Source: an uncultured Roseburia sp.
GTDB lineage: Bacteria; Bacillota; Clostridia; Lachnospirales; Lachnospiraceae
Assembly (NCBI GenBank): GCA_946002055.1
Contig: CAMFYL010000010.1
Span: 1 to 64,000, forward strand
Direction of reading: 5' to 3'
DNA length: 64,000 nucleotides
Part shown: positions 17,704 to 28,254 of the stretch, one piece after another
Layout of the letters: every line of letters begins with the position of its first letter
Numbering within the stretch: the stretch's first letter is position 1
Notes under the pieces: generated by a model
Databases searched by the model: none
Seen by the model: only the letters and a program-made list of their open reading frames with translations
Told to the model about the DNA's origin: nothing
Position numbers and translations under genes: made by a program

Positions 17704-17732
17704 GGAATATTTTAAGTTTCCGGGCATAAGAT
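17704..17732 (+). promoter_or_regulatory. Putative sigma-E (sporulation) promoter of spmAB
   Basis: GGAATATT (17704-17711) fits the -35 consensus GKMATATT. After 13 bp, CATAAGAT (17725-17732) fits the -10 consensus CATACAHT at six of eight positions. In Bacillus subtilis spmAB is made in the mother cell under sigma-E. Confidence 0.55.
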
Positions 17733-17757
17733 ATACAAAGGCGGCGAGGAAAAGCAA

Positions 17758-18345
17758 ATGAACTATCTCTGGGCAGGAATGCTTCTTCTTGGTATTGTAT
17801 ATGGAAGTTTGCGTGGACGGATGCCGGATATAACAGAGGCGGCGTTGGCGTCGTCAAAGGAAGCCATTTCTTTGTGCATTACTCTTATGGGGGCTATGTG
17901 TTTTTGGGTAGGTATGATGAAAATAGCGGAAAAAAGCGGATTGCTATCTGCCCTTGCAAAGAAACTGGAACCGATGCTGCTTTTTCTATTTCCCGCTATA
18001 AGAAAAGAGAAAAAAGCAAAGGAATACATAGCCACAAATATAATAGCTAATATTTTTGGTTTGGGGTGGGCAGCAACACCGGCAGGATTAAAGGCAATGA
18101 AGGAATTGCAAAAATGCAGTGGAGAACCGGCGGGAGTTGCCAGTAGGGAAATGTGTACGTTTCTAATTATAAATATCTCTTCTCTGCAACTGATTCCTGT
18201 AAATATGATTGCTTATCGCAGTCAGTACGGATCGGCAAATCCGGCCTTTATTGTGGGCCCTGGTATACTTGCGACCTTCATTAGTACCGTGGCGGCTGTC
18301 ATATTCTGTTTGATTGCAATGAGATTAGGGGGTAAGAAGAGTTGA
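17758..18345 (+). CDS. spmA: Spore maturation protein A
   Basis: 195 aa membrane protein of the nucleoside-recognition (Gate) domain family. Four to five hydrophobic segments are visible, with GRMPDITEAALASSKEAISLCITLMG and NIFGLGWAATPAGLKAMKEL, typical of SpmA. It is needed with SpmB for full dehydration of the spore core in Bacillus. GGCGAGG precedes the ATG. The stop TGA overlaps the TTG start of spmB. Confidence 0.93.
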   Translation: MNYLWAGMLLLGIVYGSLRGRMPDITEAALASSKEAISLCITLMGAMCFWVGMMKIAEKSGLLSALAKKLEPMLLFLFPAIRKEKKAKEYIATNIIANIFGLGWAATPAGLKAMKELQKCSGEPAGVASREMCTFLIINISSLQLIPVNMIAYRSQYGSANPAFIVGPGILATFISTVAAVIFCLIAMRLGGKKS

Positions 18346-18866
18346 GAATACTGATGTATGTCTCAGATGCTATCATCCCTATTCTCGTGTTTGTGATATT
18401 AGCCCATGGTTTATTCAATGGTAGAAAGGTGTATGAGGATTTTCTGGAAGGTGCAAAAGATGGGTTTCAGACGGTGATTTCCATACTGCCAACCTTAGTG
18501 GGACTAATGTGTGGTGTAGGTGTGCTTCGCGCTTCCGGTTTCCTGACAGATGCGGCACAGATTTTGGGAAAAGTCATTCCGGAAAAGGTATTTCCCGCCA
18601 CGTTGATTCCGGTTGCCGTTGTGAAAATATTTTCTTCTTCTGCCGCTACAGGATTAGTATTGGACATTTTCAAAGAATATGGTCCGGACAGTTTATATGG
18701 AAAAACAGTATCCCTTATGGGATGTTGTACAGAAACCATTTTCTATACTATGTCGGTGTACTTTATGAGTGTTAAGATAAGTAAAACCAGGTGGACGCTG
18801 CCGGGTTCTATGGTGGCCACCATAGTGGGGTTGATTGCCAGCGTAGTAATCGCAAAATATATATAG
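18342..18866 (+). CDS. spmB: Spore maturation protein B
   Basis: 174 aa with a TTG start at 18342, supported by AGGGGG nine bases upstream and the overlap with the spmA stop; an in-frame ATG at 18354 is possible. Gate domain features DFLEGAKDGFQTVISILPTLVGLM and ATGLVLDIFKEYGPDS are typical. It is multi-pass and presumably forms a pair with SpmA. Its stop codon is followed immediately by the first base of tRNA-fMet. Confidence 0.93.
   Translation: MRILMYVSDAIIPILVFVILAHGLFNGRKVYEDFLEGAKDGFQTVISILPTLVGLMCGVGVLRASGFLTDAAQILGKVIPEKVFPATLIPVAVVKIFSSSAATGLVLDIFKEYGPDSLYGKTVSLMGCCTETIFYTMSVYFMSVKISKTRWTLPGSMVATIVGLIASVVIAKYI
18835..18863 (+). promoter_or_regulatory. Candidate promoter of tRNA-fMet inside spmB
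   Basis: TTGCCA (18835-18840) and TATATA (18858-18863) are 17 bp apart within the last codons of spmB, just before the tRNA. The start site would fall at or inside the tRNA 5' end, so confidence is limited. Confidence 0.4.
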
Positions 18867-18940
18867 CGCGGGATGGAGCAGTTTGGCAGCTCGCTGGGCT
18901 CATAACCCAGAGGTCATAGGTTCAAATCCTATTCCCGCAA
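18867..18940 (+). tRNA. Initiator tRNA-fMet(CAT)
   Basis: Acceptor arms CGCGGGA / TCCCGCA leave the C1-A72 mismatch that marks bacterial initiators. The anticodon stem CTGGG / CCCAG has the three G-C pairs used for P-site entry, around loop CTCATAA. The T arm is ATAGG-TTCAAAT-CCTAT. CCA is not encoded. Confidence 0.97.
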
Positions 18941-18947
18941 TAATAAG

Positions 18948-18983
18948 AAGATATCCGCATTTTGTCGGATATCTTTTTTTTTT
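18948..18983 (+). terminator. Terminator after tRNA-fMet
   Basis: The perfect stem AAGATATCCG / CGGATATCTT with an 8-nt loop runs into ten T. Confidence 0.92.
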
Positions 18984-19045
18984 CGAAATAAATTGCTTCT
19001 TATATAATAATGAAATAAAATGGTAAGAGGTAAGGAGGAGGTAGG

Positions 19046-19234
19046 ATGGATATTCAAGTGAAAGATATCATCACAATGAAAAAAGGTCACCCTTGCGGAA
19101 GCAAAGAGTGGGAGGTGCTTCGCATAGGTGCAGACTTTCGCATTAAGTGTTTGGGATGTGGCCATCAGGTAATGATTCCCAGAACGAAGCTGGAAAAAAA
19201 TATAAAAGAAGTGACAAAAAGTATTGAAAAATAG
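19046..19234 (+). CDS. DUF951 family protein
   Basis: 62 aa. MKKGHPCGSKEWEVLRIGADFRIKC and CLGCGHQVMIPRTKLEK match DUF951, a small beta-barrel-like family of unknown function commonly found before rpsF in Firmicutes. Three cysteines (one CxxC) could bind metal. GGAGGAGG lies at good spacing. A TTGCTT/TAAAAT pair (18993-19021) is a possible promoter. Confidence 0.9.
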   Translation: MDIQVKDIITMKKGHPCGSKEWEVLRIGADFRIKCLGCGHQVMIPRTKLEKNIKEVTKSIEK

Positions 19235-19252
19235 AGAGATGCGTGTTATTAT
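19224..19252 (+). promoter_or_regulatory. Promoter of rpsF-ssb-rpsR
   Basis: TTGAAA (19224-19229) and TATTAT (19247-19252) are 17 bp apart; the -35 box overlaps the end of the DUF951 gene. Confidence 0.65.
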
Positions 19253-19322
19253 TGTAACTCGTGATATATAAAATATCCTTGCTTTGCCCAATTTTAGGGT
19301 GAGGCCAATAGACCAAAAGGAG
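19253..19322 (+). promoter_or_regulatory. Possible rpsF leader with autoregulatory structure
   Basis: About 80 nt of leader hold a small GATAT/ATATC hairpin and a bulged GCCC/GGGT hairpin before the ribosome site. S6-S18 autoregulation through an rpsF leader is known in many bacteria; I could not confirm the conserved binding motif. Confidence 0.3.
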
Positions 19323-19332
19323 GTAAATTCGC

Positions 19333-19623
19333 ATGAACAAATATGAATTAGCACTCGTTGTTAATGCAAAGATTGAAGATGATGCGAGAGCAGCAGTCGT
19401 TGAGAAGGCAAAGGGTTATATTACTCGTTTCGGCGGTACTGTTAGCGAAGTTGAGGAGTGGGGTAAGAAGAAGTTAGCTTACGAAATCCAGAAGATGGAC
19501 GAAGGCTTCTACTACTTCATCCAGTTCGAAGCTGACGCTGAAGCTCCAGCTCAGATCGAAGAGAATGTTCGTATCATGGAAAACGTTCTCCGTTTCTTAT
19601 GCGTTAGAAAAGACGAGGCATAG
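19333..19623 (+). CDS. rpsF: 30S ribosomal protein S6
   Basis: 96 aa. MNKYELALVVNAKIEDDA and EEWGKKKLAYEIQKMDEGFYYFIQFEA are typical S6. It binds S18 on the platform of the small subunit. AAAGGAGG precedes the ATG. Codon use is strongly biased, fitting high expression. First gene of rpsF-ssb-rpsR. Confidence 0.97.
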   Translation: MNKYELALVVNAKIEDDARAAVVEKAKGYITRFGGTVSEVEEWGKKKLAYEIQKMDEGFYYFIQFEADAEAPAQIEENVRIMENVLRFLCVRKDEA

Positions 19624-19643
19624 ATAGTAGACAAGGAGAAGGT

Positions 19644-20075
19644 ATGAATAAACTTATTATGATGGGTCGTCTTGTAGCTGACCCGGAAGTGAGATATGGT
19701 GGTGCAAACAACACAGCAGTAGCAAATTTTAGAATTGCTGTAGACAGACGCTTTAAGAGAGAGGGAGAGCCGGATGCTGACTTCTTCCGTATTACAGCTC
19801 TTGGAAAGCAGGGGGAGTTTGCTGAGAAGTATCTCAGAAAAGGAACTAAGATTTTATTAGAAGGTGAAATTAGAAACAATAATTACACCAACAAAGATGG
19901 CAATATGGTTTATCAGGATCAGATTATTGCAAATTCCATTGAGTTTGCAGAGAGCAAGAGTGCTCAGGCTAACAATGCAGGATTTGCACCTGAGATGCCG
20001 GCACCAAACGCCAGTGCAGGAGATGGCTTTATGAACATTCCTGACGGTGTGGACGAAGAGTTGCCATTTAACTAG
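19644..20075 (+). CDS. ssb: Single-stranded DNA-binding protein
   Basis: 143 aa. The OB-fold begins [19 protein letters not shown], with [29 protein letters not shown] Pro/Ala-rich linker leads to the acidic C-terminal tip (EELPFN), which recruits replication and repair partners. It lies between rpsF and rpsR as in most Firmicutes. Confidence 0.96.
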   Translation: MNKLIMMGRLVADPEVRYGGANNTAVANFRIAVDRRFKREGEPDADFFRITALGKQGEFAEKYLRKGTKILLEGEIRNNNYTNKDGNMVYQDQIIANSIEFAESKSAQANNAGFAPEMPAPNASAGDGFMNIPDGVDEELPFN

Positions 20076-20095
20076 AATTTATAGGAGGTAGCGTC

Positions 20096-20353
20096 ATGGC
20101 TTACAATAAGACAGACAGAGCAGATGGTTCTAGAAGAAGACCTATGCACAGAAGAAAGAAAGTCTGTGTATTCTGCGGTAAGGACAACGTGATTGATTAT
20201 AAGGATACAGCAAAGTTAAAGAGATATATCTCTGAGAGAGGTAAGATTCTTCCTCGTCGTATCACAGGTAACTGTGCAAAGCATCAGAGAGCTTTGACAT
20301 CTGCAATCAAGAGAGCACGTCACGTGGCACTTATGCCATATGTTTGCGAATAA
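20096..20353 (+). CDS. rpsR: 30S ribosomal protein S18
   Basis: 85 aa. Contains [62 protein letters not shown], in the normal order for S18. Three cysteines (CVFC and NC) suggest the zinc-binding C+ form. It is the last gene of the operon. Confidence 0.97.
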   Translation: MAYNKTDRADGSRRRPMHRRKKVCVFCGKDNVIDYKDTAKLKRYISERGKILPRRITGNCAKHQRALTSAIKRARHVALMPYVCE

Positions 20354-20377
20354 GATTTGCAACACAAAAGACTTTAC

Positions 20378-20412
20378 AGAACACTTTCCGAAAACGGAAG
20401 GTGTTCTTTTTT
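20378..20412 (+). terminator. Terminator after rpsR
   Basis: A 13-bp stem AGAACACTTTCCG / CGGAAGGTGTTCT (one G-U) with loop AAAA runs into a T tract. The stretch from here to 20546 holds no gene I can support. Confidence 0.92.
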
Positions 20413-20546
20413 AGAAAAATGTGTTAAGGATTCATTTAACCCACCGATATATAAAGTACAAAGACAACGGGACAAAGCATCATGTTTCCACGGACGAATC
20501 GTCATAATAGGTGGGGATGTGGTGCTTTTTGTGGTGGAGGTTGTAT

Positions 20547-20738
20547 ATGGATAGCGGAATCAGTAGTGTTCAGTCAACACAGTATGTGGAAAATGTGATT
20601 AAGAAAGCCAGGAAAAACGATGACAGTTTTTCTGGGCTGATTCAGCCTCCGGGACGGGATATGAATGCAAAAAGAGGACCCTATGAGCGCATGACCTGCG
20701 CCATAAGAGATAAGGAAGAGGAGAATTCTACATGGTAA
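20547..20738 (+). CDS. Small uncharacterised protein coupled to the AraC regulator
   Basis: 63 aa from the ATG at 20547, placed by GGAGG (20536-20540). No signal peptide, membrane helix or known motif is seen; the composition is polar and charged (GRDMNAKRGPYERM, CAIRDKEEEN). Its last codons overlap the start of the AraC-type gene (ATGGTAA at 20732), so the two are probably translationally coupled. The function is unknown. The good ribosome site and overlap favour a real gene. Confidence 0.6.
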   Translation: MDSGISSVQSTQYVENVIKKARKNDDSFSGLIQPPGRDMNAKRGPYERMTCAIRDKEEENSTW

Positions 20739-21670
20739 AAAAGAAAAAGAAAATGGAGTACCGATATTACGAAATGCCTTCTGGCAGCTACGTGCTTCCT
20801 CTTTTGGGACCGGGCTGGGAGCAGGAATATGGGGTGGAGTATCCGGATGATTTGCTTCATTTTCACAATTTTCTTGAGATAGGATATTGTTATCATGGCG
20901 ACGGAAACTTAATTATTGAGGATAGAGTGTATGAATACAAAGGAAATATGTTTTCCGTTATTCCTGCAAACATTCCCCACACCACCAACAGCAAACCGGG
21001 CCATATATGCAAATGGGAATTTCTATTTATCGATATAGAAAGATTTATTAACAACGAGATGCGTTTGGATGCCATGAGTCGAAGTTCGGTGTTAAGCATT
21101 GTAAATAAGCGGGGCACGCTGAAATCAGCACAAAATCATGCCATTATGTCTCGTCTTATTTTGGAGATTATTCGCGAGTGCAGAGATCAGACGGTATACT
21201 ATGAGGAAAGTCTTAAGGGATATTTGTATGCATTGGTTGTGGAAATTCTGCGATTGGCGGATGAGAGAGACAAATCTCGTCATACCAAGAGAGTAAATGA
21301 ATACATAAAGAAATCCTTAGACTATGTAGGTGAACATTATATGGAACAGCTTCGGGTGGAGGATATCGCAGAGGCCAGTGGCCTGAGTGAAAGCCATTTT
21401 CGCCGAGTCTTCGAGGATGCCATGAATATGAAACCACTGGATTATGTGAACTTGGTTCGCGTGGACAAGGCGTGTTTTCTGATTGAAAAGGAGGATGCGT
21501 CTATGGAAGAAATAGGATATCGCGTAGGCTTTCAGACACAGTCTACCTTCAACCGCAACTTTAAGAGGCTAACGGGACTTAGTCCATATCAGTGGAAGTC
21601 AAAGGAGAAGACCCAGGAGGGTATTTTGAAGAATTATCAAATAAGCGCAATGAAAGGATGGGAGGCATAG
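20732..21670 (+). CDS. AraC-family transcriptional regulator
   Basis: 312 aa. An N-terminal cupin-like sugar-sensing domain (HFHNFLEIGYCYHGDGNLIIEDRVYEYKGNMFSVIPANIPHTT) precedes two helix-turn-helix units: QLRVEDIAEASGLSESHFRRVFEDA and EEIGYRVGFQTQSTFNRNFKRLTGLSPYQW. GAGGAG lies before the ATG. The gene stands directly upstream, in the same direction, of the galactoside transport and hydrolysis genes and is the likely activator acting at the repeats between 21733 and 21799. The inducer is not known. Confidence 0.93.
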   Translation: MVKKKKKMEYRYYEMPSGSYVLPLLGPGWEQEYGVEYPDDLLHFHNFLEIGYCYHGDGNLIIEDRVYEYKGNMFSVIPANIPHTTNSKPGHICKWEFLFIDIERFINNEMRLDAMSRSSVLSIVNKRGTLKSAQNHAIMSRLILEIIRECRDQTVYYEESLKGYLYALVVEILRLADERDKSRHTKRVNEYIKKSLDYVGEHYMEQLRVEDIAEASGLSESHFRRVFEDAMNMKPLDYVNLVRVDKACFLIEKEDASMEEIGYRVGFQTQSTFNRNFKRLTGLSPYQWKSKEKTQEGILKNYQISAMKGWEA

Positions 21671-21732
21671 ACCTCTCATTTTTTATTGAAAAATGTCATT
21701 TGTGCAATGTGTTTAATTATTACATATTTGTT

Positions 21733-21799
21733 TTTCGCAAATTGTTCAAACCGGGAAACCAATTAACAAAAAAAGGTTTCGCAATGATTGTTTTTGCAA
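21733..21799 (+). repeat. TTTYGCAA direct repeats upstream of the lactose-type operon
   Basis: TTTCGCAA occurs at 21733-21740 and 21777-21784, and TTTTGCAA at 21792-21799. They lie upstream of the -10 box at 21842 and are candidate AraC-type half-sites. Confidence 0.5.
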
Positions 21800-21841
21800 A
21801 AAACAAGGCTGTTTTTAATCACAATTAATCATTTTGCTATG

Positions 21842-21847
21842 TATAAT
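21842..21847 (+). promoter_or_regulatory. -10 box of the galactoside operon (activator-dependent type)
   Basis: TATAAT at 21842-21847 lacks a recognisable -35 at 16-18 bp, as expected for an activator-dependent promoter. The transcript would begin near 21854, about 70 nt before the coding start. Confidence 0.5.
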
Positions 21848-21922
21848 TATTTATATCAAACAAATCGGTGATTTATGAATTTCATAGATGCCGATCAAAA
21901 AGGAAAATGTGAGGAGGACAAA

Positions 21923-23266
21923 ATGAAAAAGAAAATCGTTTCCTTATTGTTAGTTGGGGTACTAACAATGTCCGCATTCGCAGGATGCGGAAAGAAAGAA
22001 ACTGCAAAAGATGATGCAGCAGATGCAACAGATGAAAGCGGCGCAAACGCAATGTATGTCTCAGATGATGAGAACACATTGACAGCAGCAGCTTGGGATG
22101 CAAACTTCAACATTCCAGCACTTAAGGCAGCTGAGAAGGCATTCCAGAAAGAGAATCCTGACTTTAAGTTAGAGCTTATCGAGCAGCCAGATTCAAAGGC
22201 AATCGAGAATGCTGTTACAACAGCAGCTCAGGCAAAGGATTACTCAAACTTGCCAGATATCGTATTGTTCCAGGATCATTACATTCAGCAGTATGTAACA
22301 AACTACCCAGATGCTTGGGTAAGCATTGACGATGCAGGTGTTGATTGGTCTGATATCGGTGAGGAGAAGGCTTCTTTCTCTACAATTGACGGAAAGCACT
22401 ATGGTTTCCCTGTAGATAACGGAACAGTAATCTTCGCTTACAGAACAGATATCCTTGAAGAGTGTGGTTACACAATGGATGATGTAACCGGTATCACATG
22501 GGATAAGTTCATCGAGATTGGTGAGCAGGTTTACAACAAGACAGGTAAGTACTTACTTTCTATGGATGGTGATGGAAATGACCTTCCATACATGATGCTT
22601 CAGGCAGAAGGTGCTTCTCAGTTCAAGGGTGGCAAGGCAAACCTTGCTGACAACAAGACATTAGAGCAGATCCTTGATGTTATCGAGAGAATGCAGCAGA
22701 AGAACGTATTACTTCTTGCTAACGATTGGTCAGGTTACACCAACGACATCCAGAAGGATGCAGTTGCCGGTGTTATGAATGGTAACTGGATCATCCCTAC
22801 AATCGAGCAGGTTGCAGAGAACTCTGGTAAGTGGGAGATTACATCAATGCCTACACTTAGCGGTGAAGAAGGATACGCATCAAACGGTGGTTCTTCACTT
22901 TACATCACAGCAAACAGCAAGAAGGCTGATCTTGCTAAGAAGTTCTTAGCATACACCTTCGGTGGTGGAAAGGGTGCTGTCGATACATATGACAATGCAC
23001 TTCGTGATGGTGGTGTTATCACAACATGTATCTCAGCTGGTAAGTCTGAAGTATACCAGGAAGGTGTTGAGTACTTCAACGGCCAGGCAATCTACGCTAA
23101 GATCGTAGAGATGGGATCTCACGTTAAGGTTGTAGAGCAGAGTGATTATCACTATACAGCTCGTGAGAAGGTTGCAGCAGCAATCACAAACATCCATAAC
23201 GGAACTCCTGTAAAGGATGCGCTTGCAACAGCACAGGAAGAACTTGCCTTTGCAATGGAAGAATAA
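21923..23266 (+). CDS. Extracellular sugar-binding lipoprotein of ABC transporter (SBP1)
   Basis: 447 aa from the ATG at 21923 behind GGAGG; the in-frame ATG at 21875 is upstream of the signal. Lipoprotein signal MKKKIVSLLLVGVLTMSAF with Cys in AGC. The family 1 solute-binding fold shows LPDIVLFQDHYIQQY, FPVDNGTVIFAYRTDILEE and GYASNGGSSLYITANS. Codon use is highly biased, so strong expression is likely. It should capture a beta-galactoside or galactose oligomer for the two permeases that follow; the substrate is inferred from lacZ and galK nearby. A paralogue lies at 28255. Confidence 0.92.
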   Translation: MKKKIVSLLLVGVLTMSAFAGCGKKETAKDDAADATDESGANAMYVSDDENTLTAAAWDANFNIPALKAAEKAFQKENPDFKLELIEQPDSKAIENAVTTAAQAKDYSNLPDIVLFQDHYIQQYVTNYPDAWVSIDDAGVDWSDIGEEKASFSTIDGKHYGFPVDNGTVIFAYRTDILEECGYTMDDVTGITWDKFIEIGEQVYNKTGKYLLSMDGDGNDLPYMMLQAEGASQFKGGKANLADNKTLEQILDVIERMQQKNVLLLANDWSGYTNDIQKDAVAGVMNGNWIIPTIEQVAENSGKWEITSMPTLSGEEGYASNGGSSLYITANSKKADLAKKFLAYTFGGGKGAVDTYDNALRDGGVITTCISAGKSEVYQEGVEYFNGQAIYAKIVEMGSHVKVVEQSDYHYTAREKVAAAITNIHNGTPVKDALATAQEELAFAMEE

Positions 23267-23290
23267 TCTCTAAAAATATTGAATTGTTAG

Positions 23291-23322
23291 ACGGGGAATC
23301 GGATATTCCGACTCCCCGTTTT
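23291..23322 (+). terminator. Intra-operon attenuator after SBP1
   Basis: A 12-bp stem with one mismatch (23292-23303 / 23307-23318), loop TAT, ends in four T. It is likely to lower permease expression relative to SBP1. Confidence 0.75.
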
Positions 23323-23357
23323 CTCTCAAAAAAACAGAAAAAAAGGGGGAAAGGACA

Positions 23358-24260
23358 TTGAGTAAATCTAAGAAAGGGATGAATATTCAGGCGAAGCAAC
23401 AGCGCGCGGGATGGTTTTTCTTAGCACCTGCCAGCATTATGATCGCTGTATTTAGTTTTTATCCTATGATTCAGGCCTTCCTCACATCATTTACCACAGG
23501 TACCGGTGTAAATGTTAAGAAGGCAGACCCATTATTTTACAACTACACAAGAATGCTGGCGGATAAGACATTTCAGCGTTCCGTAGGAAATACATTTCTC
23601 TATTTGGCTATCGAAGTACCAATCATGTTGGTGTTGGCTATTTTGTTAGCACAGTTACTGAATAACAAGGACTTAAAATTCAGAGGATTGTTTAGAACAA
23701 TGGTATTTTTGCCATGTGCAACATCCCTTGTATCTTATGCTTTGATTTTTAAATCTTTGTTCGCTCTCGATGGCTTGATTAACGAAATCTTTGTTAACCT
23801 TGGCATCCTAGAAAACAATTATAATTTCCTGGGCAACACAGGAAGTGCCAGAGCCATTATTATCATCGCTTTGATTTGGCGATGGACCGGATATAATATG
23901 GTGTTCTATTTAGCAGGGTTGCAGAACATAGAGTACTCTGTATATGAGGCGGCCAAGATTGATGGTGCCAATGGATGGAAGACATTCTGGAAGATTACCG
24001 TTCCACTTTTGATGCCAACCATCGTTATGACAGTTATTATGTCAATCAACGGTACCTTGCAGCTGTTTGATGAATCAATGAACTTGACTATGGGTGGTCC
24101 TGCATTTTCAACCATTACTATGTCTCACTACATTTATAACAATGCATTTGGACTTGGTGTTGGTAAGTTTGGCTACGCATCAGCAATGTCATTCTTCATC
24201 TTTGTTCTGGTAGCAATCCTATCAGCAATTAGTATGAAAGTAGGTGATAATCGTGACTAA
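23358..24260 (+). CDS. ABC sugar permease, MalF-type
   Basis: 300 aa with TTG start at 23358 (GGGGGAAAGGA upstream). Six transmembrane helices are expected: GWFFLAPASIMIAVFSFYPMI is the first. The EAA loop with conserved Gly reads EAAKIDGANGWKTFWKITVPLLMP, which docks to the ATPase. It forms the channel with the next gene. No ATPase gene is in this operon; the MsmK-type ATPase at 32632 is the likely partner. Confidence 0.93.
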   Translation: MSKSKKGMNIQAKQQRAGWFFLAPASIMIAVFSFYPMIQAFLTSFTTGTGVNVKKADPLFYNYTRMLADKTFQRSVGNTFLYLAIEVPIMLVLAILLAQLLNNKDLKFRGLFRTMVFLPCATSLVSYALIFKSLFALDGLINEIFVNLGILENNYNFLGNTGSARAIIIIALIWRWTGYNMVFYLAGLQNIEYSVYEAAKIDGANGWKTFWKITVPLLMPTIVMTVIMSINGTLQLFDESMNLTMGGPAFSTITMSHYIYNNAFGLGVGKFGYASAMSFFIFVLVAILSAISMKVGDNRD

Positions 24261-25080
24261 AAAGAATAGTTCCGCTATACAGCGAAGATTAATCCCAACT
24301 TATATTTTCTTAGTTATTGTGTCTTTCATCTCAGTATTTCCGTTGTATTGGATGATTGCTGCAGCAACAAACAGATCTGTAGATATCGCTAGAGGAAAGA
24401 TTACGTTTGGCGTGTATGCCATTGAGAATTTCCAGAAGCTGGCATCACAAAATGATTTGTGGGGAGCTCTTGGCAATTCCTTCTTTTACTCAATTGTACA
24501 GACAGTGATTGCACTTTTTGTATGTTCCTTGGCTGGTTTTGGTTTTGAGCTTTACCATGATAAGGCAAAGGATAAAGTGTTCTCTATCTTGCTTTTGGCA
24601 ATGATGATTCCACAGGTTGCAACAATGATTCCACTGTTTAAGATGATTTCTACAGCTAAATTGTTGAATACCGTATGGGCATTTATTTTACCTAGTATTT
24701 CAACACCATTTTTGATTATGATGTTCCGTCAGAACTCAAGAAACTTTCCAGTTGATATTTTGGAAGCAGCCAGACTGGACGGATTGTCAGAGATTAAGAT
24801 TTTCTTCCGCATGTATTTGCCGGTTATGAAGTCTACCTATGCAGCAGCAGGTGTAATCACATTTATGAACGCTTGGAACGCGTACCTTTGGCCAAAGGTT
24901 GTTATGGCAGACACAAGAGCACAAACCATGCCAATGTTGATTGCCAAGATTGCCGGTGGATACACCACAGATTATGGTGTATTAATGATGGGCGTTTTGT
25001 TCTGCTCATTGCCAACTATGATTGTATTCTTCATCCTTCAGAAGCAGTTTGCGGAAGGAATTACAGGTGCAGTAAAATAA
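24253..25080 (+). CDS. ABC sugar permease, MalG-type
   Basis: 275 aa from GTG at 24253 (MTKKNSSAI); a GTG three codons upstream at 24244 is the alternative. Either start overlaps the preceding gene, so coupling is likely. Transmembrane helices include TYIFLVIVSFISVFPLYWMI. The EAA motif reads EAARLDGLSEIKIFFRMYLPVMKS. It pairs with the MalF-type permease. Confidence 0.92.
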   Translation: MTKKNSSAIQRRLIPTYIFLVIVSFISVFPLYWMIAAATNRSVDIARGKITFGVYAIENFQKLASQNDLWGALGNSFFYSIVQTVIALFVCSLAGFGFELYHDKAKDKVFSILLLAMMIPQVATMIPLFKMISTAKLLNTVWAFILPSISTPFLIMMFRQNSRNFPVDILEAARLDGLSEIKIFFRMYLPVMKSTYAAAGVITFMNAWNAYLWPKVVMADTRAQTMPMLIAKIAGGYTTDYGVLMMGVLFCSLPTMIVFFILQKQFAEGITGAVK

Positions 25081-28119
<3,039 letters not shown>

Positions 28120-28128
28120 TGACAGAAT

Positions 28129-28161
28129 GCTCCCACATGTTATGTGTGGGAGCGTTTTTTT
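28129..28161 (+). terminator. Terminator after lacZ
   Basis: The stem GCTCCCACA / TGTGGGAGC with a 7-nt loop is followed by seven T. Confidence 0.92.
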
Positions 28162-28184
28162 GAGAGTGAAAGAGAATAATCGGG

Positions 28185-28214
28185 TTGAAGGAAAAGCTTT
28201 TTCTTTGTTATAAT
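28185..28214 (+). promoter_or_regulatory. Promoter of SBP2-galK
   Basis: TTGAAG (28185-28190) and TATAAT (28209-28214) are spaced by 18 bp, giving the downstream genes their own sigma-A transcript. Confidence 0.65.
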
Positions 28215-28254
28215 AAATGTGTTGTTTGAAACAAATTAGCATGGGGAAAGAAAT

